From: an uncultured Lachnospiraceae bacterium
GTDB taxonomy: Bacteria; Bacillota; Clostridia; Lachnospirales; Lachnospiraceae
NCBI GenBank assembly: GCA_910588535.1
Contig: CAJUOO010000001.1
Coordinates: 81,701 to 145,700, forward strand
Direction: 5' to 3'
Length of the DNA: 64,000 nucleotides
Under the pieces are notes generated by a model that saw only the letters and a list, made by a program, of their open reading frames with translations, was not told where the DNA came from and did no database searches. Shown one piece after another: positions 35,863-45,838 of this stretch (within the stretch, counting starts at the first letter, position 1; the number at the start of each line of letters is the position of its first letter). A program made the position numbers and the translations under genes.

Positions 35863-36410
35863 CTATGCAGTAATCTGTGAAAATATGTTTTCCGTATTAA
35901 TCTTTGAGAAATCTGTTGTATCAACTTTAATCTGTTTGTCTTCAACTGAAAAGATATTAAATCCTCTTTGTTTTATTTCACATACATAATTTCCATGCTG
36001 ACAGTTCCAAGATTTATTCTTTTTTCTTGATTGAAAGCCAACAGTGTTAAATGGCAATTCTTTCATAACATCCTTTGAGATAGCTGGCAGATTCAGTTTT
36101 TCTTATATAACTTCTACCATAATACTTTTTCCTGCGGCTGGGATTCTTGCCACTAAACTAATATACAATACATTGGTTTATACTTCTTTTATGTCAACGA
36201 TGTCTATAGCTACTCCAAGTTCTTTTGCTTGTGTCAGAAAACCTTCAGATGTATTATAATCTATAATCAGTGAGTCATTATCGTTTACTTGACATACAAA
36301 GTGGGTGGAATTTTCTCTTATCTTCTTAGATGAATATAGCCCAATATTTATCGAACTATTCTGTATAATAGATTTTCTAAATTCTATACCAACGGAGTCA
36401 TGAAATGAGG
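35863..36410 (-). pseudogene. Degenerate protein-coding remnant, function unknown
   Basis: Minus-strand reading gives protein-like sequence in pieces. At about 36190-36410 an open stretch includes FRKSIIQNSSINIGLYSSKK and CQVNDNDSLIIDYNTSEGFL, ending at a stop. At 35863-36066 a 67-residue frame (MKELPFNTVGF onward) includes GNYVCEIKQRGFNIFSVEDK. The two pieces are in different frames with stops between, and neither has a clear ribosome site, so this looks like a decayed gene at the left of the restriction island. Nothing else was seen in 35662-36628; the open frames on the other strand look spurious. Confidence 0.4.
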
Positions 36411-36628
36411 CTCAAAAATCCAAAGATAATGCTGTATGTGACAAAATGAGTGGGAGATGGAATGAAGTAGTGGTAAGGCAGAAGAGGGAGAGAATTTTTC
36501 TGATAGAGTTTTGTAGAAGATAGATTGGATGTGAGGGGATGTAAATTGGATCAAAGGATATGTGTAAGATGAGAGTAGAATGTTTTGTTTTCACCTGTTT
36601 TTTGTAAACAAATTATTTTACTTAGCAA

Positions 36629-36657
36629 ATGACAAGCTGGATATTATATATTATAAT
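36629..36657 (+). promoter_or_regulatory. Promoter of the type I restriction-modification operon
   Basis: ATGACA (36629-36634), 17-base spacer, TATAAT (36652-36657), 33 bases ahead of the hsdM start, followed by the ribosome site AAGGAGG. Confidence 0.65.
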
Positions 36658-36689
36658 TATTTTTATAAAGTGAGTAAGGAGGTTGCTTC

Positions 36690-38082
36690 ATGATGGACAA
36701 TAGAAAAGAACAAGAACGAGAGGAACTTCATCGTACCATATGGAATATGGCGAATGATTTGAGGGGAAGTGTAGATGGCTGGGATTTTAAACAGTATGTA
36801 TTAGGAATGTTGTTTTACCGATATATTTCAGAAAATTTTATTAGTTATGTAAATCAGGGAGAACTAGAGGCAGGTAACATTGACTTTGATTACATAAAAT
36901 AACGGATGAAGATGCGAAGCAGGCAAGAGAGGATTTAATTCAATCAAAAGGATATTTCATACTGCCAAGTGAGCTTTTCTGTAATGTACGTGAGCACGCA
37001 CCGAATAATGAAAATTTGAATGAAACGTTGGAGATGGTGTTCCGCAATATTGAGGCATCTGCACAGGGTAGGGACAGTGAGAAAAATTTTAAAGGATTAT
37101 TTGATGATATTGATGTAAACAGTAATAAATTAGGCGGGACAGTAGCAAAGAGAAATGAAAAATTGGTAAAGTTATTAAACGGTGTTGGTGAGATGAAGCT
37201 AGGCAGTTATCAGGATAATACGATTGATGCATTTGGGGATGCTTATGAATTTTTAATGGGTATGTATGCATCAAATGCAGGAAAAAGTGGTGGGGAGTAT
37301 TATACATCGCAGGAGGTATCCGAGCTTCTCACAAGAATTACAGTAGAGGGGAAAAAGGAAGTTAATAAAGTATATGATCCAGCCTGTGGAAGTGGATCGC
37401 TATTGCTGAAATTTGCAAAAATTTTGGGAAAAGCTCAGGTACGTCAGGGATTTTTCGGTCAGGAGATGCAAATCCTATTTTGATAAATGATGAACGTTTT
37501 TCACCGGCAGGTGTACTTGCACCAAAATCAAAAGCAGATTTAGCATTTATTATGCACGCCTTATCATTGCTTGCAACAAATGGGACAGCAGCGATTGTAT
37601 GTTTTCCGGGTGTGATGTATCGAGATGGTGCAGAGCAGAAAATCCGTAAATATTTGATTGATAATAATTATATTGAATGTGTGATTCAATTACCAGAAAA
37701 TCTTTTCTTTGGAACAAGTATTGCAACTTGTATTATGGTATTGAAAAAGAATAAAACCGAAAATAATATTTTGTTTATTGATGCCTCAAAAGAATGTGTG
37801 AAGGTTACAAACAATAATAAATTAACAGAGAAAAATATTCAAAATATTTTAACAGTATATAGGGAGAGAACAAATAAGAAATATTATGCAACAATGGTGC
37901 CAAAAGACAAGGTTGCAGAGAATAACTACAATCTGTCTGTATCCTCTTATGTAGAACAGGAGGATACAGGAGAAAAGGTTGATATAGTGAAGTTAAATGC
38001 AGAAATTAAGGAAATTGTGGAGAGAGAAGAAGTGCTGCGAGCAGAAATTAATAAGATTATTGAAGAAATTGGAGAGGAATAA
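36690..38082 (+). pseudogene. hsdM: Type I restriction-modification methyltransferase subunit HsdM, inactivated
   Basis: Three pieces of one gene. Piece 1 (36690-36902, 70 residues) has the helical N-terminus (DGWDFKQYVLGMLFYRYISE). It runs into a stop after DYIK because an A appears lost from the AAAA at 36896-36899; the frame continues as ITDEDAKQAREDL. Piece 2 (to 37483) has the helical domain, YYTSQEVSELL and the S-adenosylmethionine motif DPACGSGSLL. At about 37463 reading jumps from FFGQE to GDANPILINDERF, with roughly 60 residues missing, including the catalytic Asn-Pro-Pro-Tyr motif. Piece 3 carries the C-terminal part. The enzyme cannot methylate DNA. Its end overlaps the next gene (TAATG). 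Confidence 0.9.
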
Positions 38083-38759
38083 TGTATATGAACGAACTGA
38101 GAAATTTAAATGATCTAAAAGGAGTCCAAAAAAAGTGGATATGGGAAAATAAAAGCAATTATTCTCGAAGTTGTAATTATCTTCAGAAGATTAATCATTG
38201 TATTCAAGATTTAAATGCAGAAATTAAAAATTTATCTGAGCCATCAATGAAGGAAGTAGTATACATTATTTCTTTAATTGACTGGGTACGTGAGGCAGTT
38301 CAAGCAATATTCAAAATTCTAAAACCGGAGATAAAGAAAAATTATATCTATAAAAATGAAGATTGTGTTAGACAATCTGAAAAATATATTAAGGCAATAC
38401 GCTCTTTTGTAGTTGCTCATCCGTTGAATACAAATAGGCATAATGAATATGGTTTTGATGGAGATATGATTTGTATAGATATAGGAAGTAATATATCAGC
38501 AGTTACAAATATTGTTTCATGTAATAGTGATTGGTTTTATCTTGATTTTAATGGATTAGAAGATCAAACCAAGGAACAAAGTGCAGATTTTGTACTATAT
38601 GTATATTCACAAAAGGCAGATATGATGCAGTTTATAAAATATATTGGTGTAGATTTCAAAGATTTGTATCATGTGGCTGAATTGCAAATAGAAAAACTAT
38701 ATGATCTGGATAAATATCTTGGAAAACTGAAAAGGAAAGATTTGGAGATGAGTGTATGA
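38082..38759 (+). CDS. Unknown protein embedded in the type I R-M operon
   Basis: 225 residues, intact. It starts within the hsdM stop (TAATG) and ends overlapping the hsdS start (ATGA), so it is translationally coupled to both. There is no signal peptide or membrane span. The N-terminal 110 residues look helical and Lys-rich; the middle contains AIRSFVVAHPLNTNRHNEYG and FDGDMICIDIGSN, followed by alternating strand-like segments. I do not recognise a family. The position suggests an accessory factor of the restriction system, for example a regulator, antitoxin-like protein or separate defence effector. It is AT-rich like its neighbours. Confidence 0.8.
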   Translation: MYMNELRNLNDLKGVQKKWIWENKSNYSRSCNYLQKINHCIQDLNAEIKNLSEPSMKEVVYIISLIDWVREAVQAIFKILKPEIKKNYIYKNEDCVRQSEKYIKAIRSFVVAHPLNTNRHNEYGFDGDMICIDIGSNISAVTNIVSCNSDWFYLDFNGLEDQTKEQSADFVLYVYSQKADMMQFIKYIGVDFKDLYHVAELQIEKLYDLDKYLGKLKRKDLEMSV

Positions 38760-39859
38760 ATAGGCTAGGTAAACTTATTGAAAAACTCTGCCCAGAAGGT
38801 GTTAATTATTTAGAATTAAAAGATATATTGATAATAAAAAATGGTAAAGATTACAAGGGACTATCAGAGGGGAAATATCCCGTGTACGGTTCTGGAGGAA
38901 TAATTACATATGTATCAGATTATGTATATGATAAACCATCAGTGCTTATTCCAAGAAAAGGTTCTATTAATAAGTTATATTATATTGAGGAGCCATTTTG
39001 GAATGTAGACACAATATTTTATACAGATATTGATACAACAAAAGTGATTCCAAGATATGTTTATTATTATTTACAAAGAGAACATTTAGAGAAATATAAT
39101 ACTGCTGGTGGTGTGCCAAGTTTGACTCAAAAAGCACTGAACAAGGTTCGGATTCCTGTACCTTTTATTGAAATTCAACGTGAAATTGTTCATATTTTGG
39201 ATAACTTTACGGAGCTTACAAAAAATCTAATTAAAAATATTGCAATAGAAATTAGTATTCGTAAAGAACAGTATAAATATTATAGAAAGAAATTATTAAA
39301 TTTCGATGGTTCTATTGAGTGGATGACAATAGGTGAAATTTGTAAATTATCAGCAGGTGGTGATATTCCAAAAGGAAATTGGAGTAAAGAAAAATCAAAA
39401 GAATATATGATTCCTATCTATAGTAATGGGATGGGACAAAATGCACTTTATGGCTATACAAATATTGCAAAAATTACAGAACCTTGTGTTACAATTGCAG
39501 CAAGAGGAACAATTGGATATAGTGAATTACATGTAGAACCGTTTTTCCCAATAATACGTTTGATATGTGCTATTCCAAATTCAAAAGTTTTACCATCTTA
39601 TTTGAATTATTTTATACAAACTTTGAATTTTAATGTACCAACATCTGGAATACCTCAACTTACAGTACCTATGATAGAAAAATATAAAATTCCTGTACCA
39701 GATTTAAAGACACAACAAAGAATTGTTGATGTATTGGATAATTTTGATGTTATCTGCACAGATATTAATATTGGTTTATCAGCCGAAATTGAGGCACGTC
39801 AAAAACAATATGAATATTATCGAGATAAATTATTAACATTTGAGGAGCTAAAAATATGA
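38756..39859 (+). CDS. hsdS: Type I restriction-modification specificity subunit HsdS
   Basis: 367 residues, intact. Two target-recognition domains are visible (about residues 15-140 and 195-320), each followed by a conserved helical spacer: RIPVPFIEIQREIVHILDNF and KIPVPDLKTQQRIVDVLDNF. The near-repeat of these segments gives the usual two-fold pseudo-symmetry and allows recognition of a bipartite site, whose bases cannot be predicted here. Start and stop overlap the neighbouring genes by four bases each. Because HsdM and HsdR are broken, it would need outside partners to act. Confidence 0.93.
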   Translation: MNRLGKLIEKLCPEGVNYLELKDILIIKNGKDYKGLSEGKYPVYGSGGIITYVSDYVYDKPSVLIPRKGSINKLYYIEEPFWNVDTIFYTDIDTTKVIPRYVYYYLQREHLEKYNTAGGVPSLTQKALNKVRIPVPFIEIQREIVHILDNFTELTKNLIKNIAIEISIRKEQYKYYRKKLLNFDGSIEWMTIGEICKLSAGGDIPKGNWSKEKSKEYMIPIYSNGMGQNALYGYTNIAKITEPCVTIAARGTIGYSELHVEPFFPIIRLICAIPNSKVLPSYLNYFIQTLNFNVPTSGIPQLTVPMIEKYKIPVPDLKTQQRIVDVLDNFDVICTDINIGLSAEIEARQKQYEYYRDKLLTFEELKI

Positions 39860-42800
39860 GTACTTATAATATACTAGCATCTGGCAATGAATGTACAGTT
39901 GTTACGGAATATATATCAGAGAGCAGGCGTTCTGATAGTTATCAAAGTGAAGCGGAACTGGAATCTGAGTTTATACAAATGCTTACAGAACAGGGGTATG
40001 AATTTGTTACGATTCATTCTGAACCAGAATTGATTGCAAATTTGCGTATAAAGCTGGAACAGTTAAATGATTATACTTTTTCTGACAGTGAATGGAACAG
40101 GTTTTTTCAAGAGCACATAGCCAATGCAAATGATCGAATCGTCGAGAAAACCAGAACTATACAAGAGGATACTGTAAAAAATTTAGTAAAAGATAATGGA
40201 AGTACAAAGAATATTACATTATTAGATAGAAAGAATATTCATAATAATCGCTTACAGGTATTGAATCAATATAAAGTTTCAAAAAAGGAAGGTGCAAAGT
40301 ATAATAATCGTTATGATGTTACTATTTTAGTAAATGGTTTGCCGTTGATTCACGTGGAATAAAAATGTAGAGGTGTGCAACTGAAAGAAGCATTTAATCA
40401 GATTGATCGCTATCAAAATGACAGTTTTTGGGTAGGTTGTGGATTATATGAATATATACAGATATTTATTATATCCAATGGCACACATACAAAGTACTAC
40501 TCTAATACTACAAGGGATTCTCATATTAAAGAGCGGGAAAGAGAACTGAAAAAGGGAAAAAAGACCAGTAATAGTTTTGAATTTACTTCTTTTTGGGCAG
40601 ATGCAAAGAATAAAACTATTCCCGATCTTGCGGATTTTACAAAAACTTTTCTTTCTAAACATACCATTTTGAATATTTTAACGAAATATTGTGTATTTAC
40701 TTCTGAGCAACAATTACTTGTGATGCGCCCTTATCAGATTGCAGCCACAGAGCGTATTCTAAATCGCATCGAAATTAGTACAAATTATAAAAAATTAGGA
40801 ACATTAGAGGCAGGAGGTTATATTTGGCACACAACAGGAAGTGGGAAAACACTGACTTCTTTTAAAACAGCACAGCTGGCAAGCAAGTTTTCTTACATTG
40901 ATAAGGTACTTTTTGTGGTGGATAGAAAAGATTTGGACTACCAGACAATGAAAGAATATGATCGTTTTGAAAAAGGTGCAGCAAACAGCAATACTTCCAC
41001 AACAGTATTAAAACGACAGCTGGAAGATCCAGATGCAAAAATTATTATTACTACAATTCAAAAATTGGGTCATTTTATTTCTAGGAACAAGGGGCATCAG
41101 GTATTAGACAAACATATTGTGATTGTGTTTGATGAATGTCATCGTTCCCAATTCGGAGATATGCACAAAGCAATTACTAAAAGTTTTCGTAATTATCATA
41201 TTTTTGGATTTACTGGAACGCCTATTTTTGCAGATAATGCAGGATCAGGAAAACATCTCACTCTTAGAACAACACCACAAGCTTTTGGGGATAAACTTCA
41301 TACATATACGATTGTAGATGCGATTCATGATGGCAATGTACTGCCATTTCGCATTGATTATATTAAAACAATAAAAGATAAATCAAATACTATGGATAAA
41401 CAGGTTAGGGCGATTGATACAGAAAAAGCTTTGGCCGATCCAAAACGAATACAAACAATAGTTACTTACATTCTAAAACATTTTGATCAGAAAACACAGC
41501 GGAAGAAGGAAAGTTATAACTTTTCTATACTATCGAATGTGGAAGAGATAGCTTCTGCCAAGAGACGGGAAGTAGTAGAGGAGAAAAAGCGACCTATCCG
41601 AATGAAAGGATTTAATTCTATTTTTGCAGTAAGTTCGATTGATATGGCAAAGCTTTATTATATGGAATTTCAAAAACAGCAGAATAATTTAATAGAAACA
41701 CAGAAACTTCGAGTTGCCACGATTTACAGTTATGGGGTGAATGAAGAAATCACGGATGACTTTGTTGAAGATGAAAACTGTGAGGATACCAGTGGCCTTG
41801 ATCAAAGTTCCCGCGATTTTTTGGAAATGGCAATTGATGATTATAATAAGATGTTTCAGACCACTTATAATACGTCCAGTGATAAATTTCAAAATTATTA
41901 TAAAGATGTGTCTCTTCGTATGAAAAACAGAGAAATTGATATTCTGATTGTAGTAAATATGTTTCTCACAGGCTTTGATGCTACCACATTAAATACTTTA
42001 TGGGTGGATAAAAATTTGAAATACCATGGACTCATACAAGCATTTTCAAGAACAAATCGTATTTTAAAATCAGTAAAGTCTTATGGAAATATTGTTTGTT
42101 TTCGGAATTTAGAGCAGGAGACCAATGATGCGATTGCGTTATTTGGAGATGGAAATGCTGGAAGTATAGTTGTTTTAAAGAATTATGAAAGTTATTATTG
42201 TGGTTATGAGGAAGATGGGAAACATTATGATGGATATGTAGAGCTGCTTGACCGATTAAAAATGCAATTTCCATTAGGACAGAGAATAGAGGGAGAAAAC
42301 AACCAAAAAGATTTTATTTCCTTGTTTGGAGCCATTTTAAGGGCAAAGAATATTCTGTCTTCTTTTGACGCTTTTGAAGGGAATGAAATATTAAGTGCAC
42401 GCGATTTTCAAGACTATCAGAGTATCTATCTGGATCTCTACCAAGAATTAAGACCGAAAAAGAATGGGCAGAAAGAAGAGATTAATGATGACATTGTGTT
42501 TGAGATTGAGTTGGTTAAGCAGGTAGAGATAAATATAGATTATATTCTTATGCTTGTTAAACATTATCAGAAAGATGGGAACAAGGATAAGGAAATTTTT
42601 ATTACGATTGAAAAAGCAGCACAATCTAGTATGAACTTACGAAGTAAGATAAAGTTAATACAAGATTTTTTACATACAGTCAATGCAGATACAAAGGTAG
42701 ATGAGGATTGGCAGAAATTTATTGAAGAACAGAAAGAGCAGGATTTAATGCTAATTATCCGTGAGGAAAAACTGAAAAGTGAGGAGACACATAAATTTGT

Positions 42801-42975
42801 GAAGGATGCTTTTCGAGATGGTATTTTGAAAACAACAGGAACAGATATTGATGTAATTTTACCTGCAGTATCTCGTTTTGGCGGCAGTGGTGTGAACCGA
42901 GTAGAGAAGAAAAAAACCGTGATTGACAGGCTAATGACATATTTTGAAGAATACAGGGAACTTGTTATGAAGTAG
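39856..42975 (+). pseudogene. hsdR: Type I restriction endonuclease subunit HsdR with in-frame stop
   Basis: A full-length gene of about 1039 codons interrupted by TAA at 40360-40362, both parts in the same frame. The first 168 residues hold the N-terminal nuclease domain up to YDVTILVNGLPLIHVE. The stop falls between the catalytic Glu and Lys of the E-x-K nuclease motif; reading on gives Lys, Cys, Arg, Gly-Val-Gln-Leu-Lys-Glu-Ala-Phe, as in intact HsdR. The second part (open from GTG 40375, 866 residues) has the translocase motifs TTGSGKT, FDECHRSQ, GFTGTP and QAFSRTNR. Without the nuclease half no restriction activity is expected. Confidence 0.92.
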
Positions 42976-43100
42976 ATTTATGTGGAATGAGATTGATAGG
43001 AAATTTGAGGTGTGGCGGCTGATATGTCTGATGTTTTTATGGAAAATTGAGAAGAGAAGTGGTATGATTAGATAAATAAAATTTAGCAGGGGGAATTGAT

Positions 43101-43451
43101 ATGAAAAAGTGGTATGATGAAGAATATGAATGGGAAATTGAAGTGATAGAATTTAATAAAGATAATGAAGAAACAGAGAGATTTTGCCGTAACGGTGAGG
43201 AAATTGGAGATAAATATACTTGTACTTATGGTTGTCCAGTAAATGCACAAGGACAGGGTATCTGTTCCAAAGTAATGATGATAATATATCCTATTATGGA
43301 AGCTGTAAGAAGTGGTGGAGATTTAGAAAATATAGGAGGAGATAGTAAATATAGTAAAGTTGTTATGTGTCCAGATGGTTGCGTTTTATTTAGGATTACA
43401 GCAAAACCATTGAGTAATAAAAATTTTTTTAAGGGTAAATTTTTTGATTAA
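43101..43451 (+). CDS. TIGR04076-like small Cys-rich protein
   Basis: 116 residues, ATG eight bases after AGCAGGGGG. It has Cys at CTYGCPVNAQGQGICSK and MCPDGCVLF, and the central pattern IYPIMEAVRSGGDLENIGG, resembling the TIGR04076 family, whose function is unknown. An acidic, Trp-rich N-terminus of about 25 residues precedes this core. It follows the decayed hsdR by 125 bases and shares its AT-rich composition, so it is cargo of the same island. No operon partner is evident. Confidence 0.65.
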   Translation: MKKWYDEEYEWEIEVIEFNKDNEETERFCRNGEEIGDKYTCTYGCPVNAQGQGICSKVMMIIYPIMEAVRSGGDLENIGGDSKYSKVVMCPDGCVLFRITAKPLSNKNFFKGKFFD

Positions 43452-43554
43452 TTAAATGATAATTGGAGAATAAGAAGTGAAAAATGAAAATGTAATAATT
43501 CATTAAAAATATATTTAATAAATAAAACAAGGATTCAGAAGATGGTGATGGAAT

Positions 43555-44055
43555 ATGAAATTAAGAACATACAAGAAAGAAGATTCAGCCAATATTTGTA
43601 GTTGGATTAAAGATGAAAATAGTTTGTATCAATGGTCTGCAAACAGAATAGGGAAGTTTCCAATTACAGATAACGATCTGAACGAAAATTATGCACCTAT
43701 GATTAAAGGTAATAGATTTATTCCGCTCAGTGCAGTTGATGATAAAGGGAATCTTGTAGGACACTTGTATATTAGATACCCGTATGAGAATGATGATAGT
43801 ATTGTCCGTTTTGGTTTTGTAATTATTGATCCACTTTTAAGGGGATGCGGAAATGGAAAGAAAATGTTGCAGTTGGCAATAAACTATGCAAAAAATACTT
43901 TGCACGCATCTAAAATTACATTGGGAGTATTTTCAAATAATAATGCAAGATATTGTTACGAATCAGTCGGATTTCAATCTATTGGAAAGACCGAAATTTA
44001 TAAAATGCCTATAGGTGAATGGGAGTGTATTGAAATGGAACTTGTTATAGAATAA
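43555..44055 (+). CDS. GNAT-family N-acetyltransferase
   Basis: 166 residues, ATG after a weak GATGGTGATGG site. A complete GNAT fold is visible: N-terminal LRTYKKEDSANICSWI, strand VRFGFVIIDPLLRGCGNGKK with the acetyl-CoA pyrophosphate loop (about residues 85-104), and LGVFSNNNARYCYESVGFQ near the C-terminus. Proteins of this RimJ/RimL-like group acetylate amines on proteins, polyamines or antibiotics; the substrate is not readable. It is the last gene of the accessory island before PAL copy C. Confidence 0.87.
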   Translation: MKLRTYKKEDSANICSWIKDENSLYQWSANRIGKFPITDNDLNENYAPMIKGNRFIPLSAVDDKGNLVGHLYIRYPYENDDSIVRFGFVIIDPLLRGCGNGKKMLQLAINYAKNTLHASKITLGVFSNNNARYCYESVGFQSIGKTEIYKMPIGEWECIEMELVIE

Positions 44056-44089
44056 GTAATTCAGTTGATTTATCATAATAAAGTAAGAG

Positions 44090-44405
44090 GTTCATATAGC
44101 CAGTTCGTTGTTTTCCTCGTTAGAATTCTCTTAATAGAGGCAGTAAAAATTATTTATCAACCCTATATAAGTAGAGTAATAGCGTATTTTGCCTAATTGA
44201 TAAAAGCAGTCCGGCGAACCGCCTGTGGTTCTCAAGGAACCTATTGAAAAACGCCGGCGGTTAGCGAGGTAGTTTCGAGCTTATCGTCCGCTGCGTTTTT
44301 CACTAAGCGGGAGCGGGGTGACGGAGAACCACAGGCGGTTCGCCGGACGGAATTTTCCCCATAATGACTCAACAAAAAAAGCATAAAATTTACAAGAAAT
44401 TATAA
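44090..44405 (-). repeat. PAL element copy C (reverse orientation, second hairpin truncated)
   Basis: Outer arms at 44209-44233 and 44324-44348 pair perfectly over 25 positions. Read on the minus strand, the conserved internal loops and apical loop match copy A, followed by TTTTATCA and the conserved spacer (44130-44205). Of the second hairpin only one outer arm remains (44093-44119). The far end TACAAGAAATTATA (about 44391-44404) matches the end of copy D. Together with copy A in opposite orientation it brackets the NUDIX-hsd-GNAT island. Confidence 0.88.
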
Positions 44406-44487
44406 GTTCCTGAACAAATTTTGTAAAATGCAAAGACAAGTTATTCCTTTTCAAAATAAAATTCAATTTTATGTAAAAAATAGATAT

Positions 44488-44557
44488 TAAAAAAATTCAA
44501 AGAATGACTACCTTAACCCATCGTCTAAAACCAATAGAATTGTGGCAGTCATTCTTT
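44488..44557 (-). terminator. Terminator of the GH105/FG-GAP operon
   Basis: On the minus strand AAAGAATGACT (44547-44557) pairs with AGTCATTCTTT (44499-44509) across a long loop, followed by a T-rich run at 44488-44496. It lies just after the stop of the FG-GAP gene. Confidence 0.65.
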
Positions 44558-44579
44558 CAAGTACTATTATTTATTATTT

Positions 44580-45830
44580 CTAAATTTCTCCGCCCGGATA
44601 AAGCGTGGATGTATATAGTCGTCTGGTCTGAGGAATCGCTTTGCCGGAGGGCTTTTGTGTGAGATCGTATTTTGTTCCAGAGTACACATATGCTTTCTGG
44701 GGCGTATAGATAAGAACATCTTCTATTTCTCGTCCAAAGAGATCGCCATGGATAACATATCCATCCTCTGGAAAGGTGATAACCGCTTTTCCTGTGCCGT
44801 CATATAGTCCCGGATTCACACCGCCACCTCTTCTATATGCAAGTATGTAGTCTCTCTGTCCTCCATTCCAGTTTGACAAAGTGTCTACTATTGTGAGCCA
44901 GCCCTTTGTCTTTCTGTCCTCTTTCCAGAGCTCCTTCCCATCACAATCCAAGAGAAACATTCCATCTTTTCCGTCCCATTCTCCGCGGTATCTATCGCCT
45001 CTTTGTATTCGATCCAGCCCTGCTATCTGAAGGCCCGGAAGCTCTGGACAGAATTTTCCTAATGCCACATGTTGGGATTCTATGGAACCATCATACCTCC
45101 ACAGCTCTTTTCCCTCTGCATTATACAGACAGGTCACACTTCCTCCCACAACAATCTCTGCCCTGCCATCCCCGTTCACATCACCTGTCCATAAGCAGTC
45201 GGCGTGATCCTCTAGATCTTTGCAAGACCAGAGAAGCTTTCCGGTATGATCCAGAAGGTCATAACCCGCCATCACCTCATCAAAACCATCCTGATTGATG
45301 TCCGTAACCCATGGAAAATGACCCAGATTCCCACTATGGGTAAAAAGCAAGTGAAATTCATTATCCAGAGCCCACATATTGTGATAGCGATCCTTTAATA
45401 TTACATCGCGCCTCGCGCCTCTTCCTGTCAGATCGGCGAGTATAATACAATCATGCGCTTCATGTGATGGAAGCTCATACTGCTTTTTACACGCGCCTGT
45501 CATTCCGTCCAAAATACAGAATTTTTTATCCATCACGCAGAGAATTTCCAGATTGCCATCTCCGTCAAAATCACAGATCTGGATCGGAAAATCTGAGCCG
45601 AAATTACCGGGTTTTTCCATTGGTTTTCCTGTCTGCCACAGCATTGTTCCATCCATGCGGTACACAGTCACACAGGTTATCTGGTGTGGTACATAGCGAT
45701 CATCAATACCGCTGTCACCTTGGGCAAAAATAACCTCCATGCGTCCATCTCCATCCAGATCACCCAAGAGACCTTTGCCGCCACCTGCCTCAGATATAGT
45801 AAATCTGCTAATTTCATAAATCTCACTCAT
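44580..45830 (-). CDS. Cytosolic FG-GAP beta-propeller protein, probable polysaccharide-lyase-like
   Basis: 416 residues with no signal peptide. At least four calcium-type blades are visible: DLDGDGRMEV, DFDGDGNLEI, DINQDGFDEV and DVNGDGRAEI. Conserved patches ILKDRYHNMWALD, SGNLGHFPW and GYDLLDHTGKLLW are shared with the 685-residue protein at 49.3 kb. Propellers of this look occur in rhamnogalacturonan lyases (PL11) and related families. With GH105 directly upstream, a lyase releasing unsaturated products is likely but unproven. The ribosome site GAGGAG lies within the end of the GH105 gene, so the two are coupled. Confidence 0.75.
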   Translation of the reverse strand: MSEIYEISRFTISEAGGGKGLLGDLDGDGRMEVIFAQGDSGIDDRYVPHQITCVTVYRMDGTMLWQTGKPMEKPGNFGSDFPIQICDFDGDGNLEILCVMDKKFCILDGMTGACKKQYELPSHEAHDCIILADLTGRGARRDVILKDRYHNMWALDNEFHLLFTHSGNLGHFPWVTDINQDGFDEVMAGYDLLDHTGKLLWSCKDLEDHADCLWTGDVNGDGRAEIVVGGSVTCLYNAEGKELWRYDGSIESQHVALGKFCPELPGLQIAGLDRIQRGDRYRGEWDGKDGMFLLDCDGKELWKEDRKTKGWLTIVDTLSNWNGGQRDYILAYRRGGGVNPGLYDGTGKAVITFPEDGYVIHGDLFGREIEDVLIYTPQKAYVYSGTKYDLTQKPSGKAIPQTRRLYTSTLYPGGEI

Positions 45831-45838
45831 GTTATCTA

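Noticed and set aside
36044..36259. Plus-strand 71-residue open frame
   Set aside because: The opposite strand has better protein-like sequence (the remnant gene); no ribosome site here.
36890..36905. Programmed -1 frameshift in hsdM at AAAA
   Set aside because: No good slippery heptamer or downstream structure is evident, and a second out-of-frame deletion downstream already destroys the gene, so mutation is simpler.
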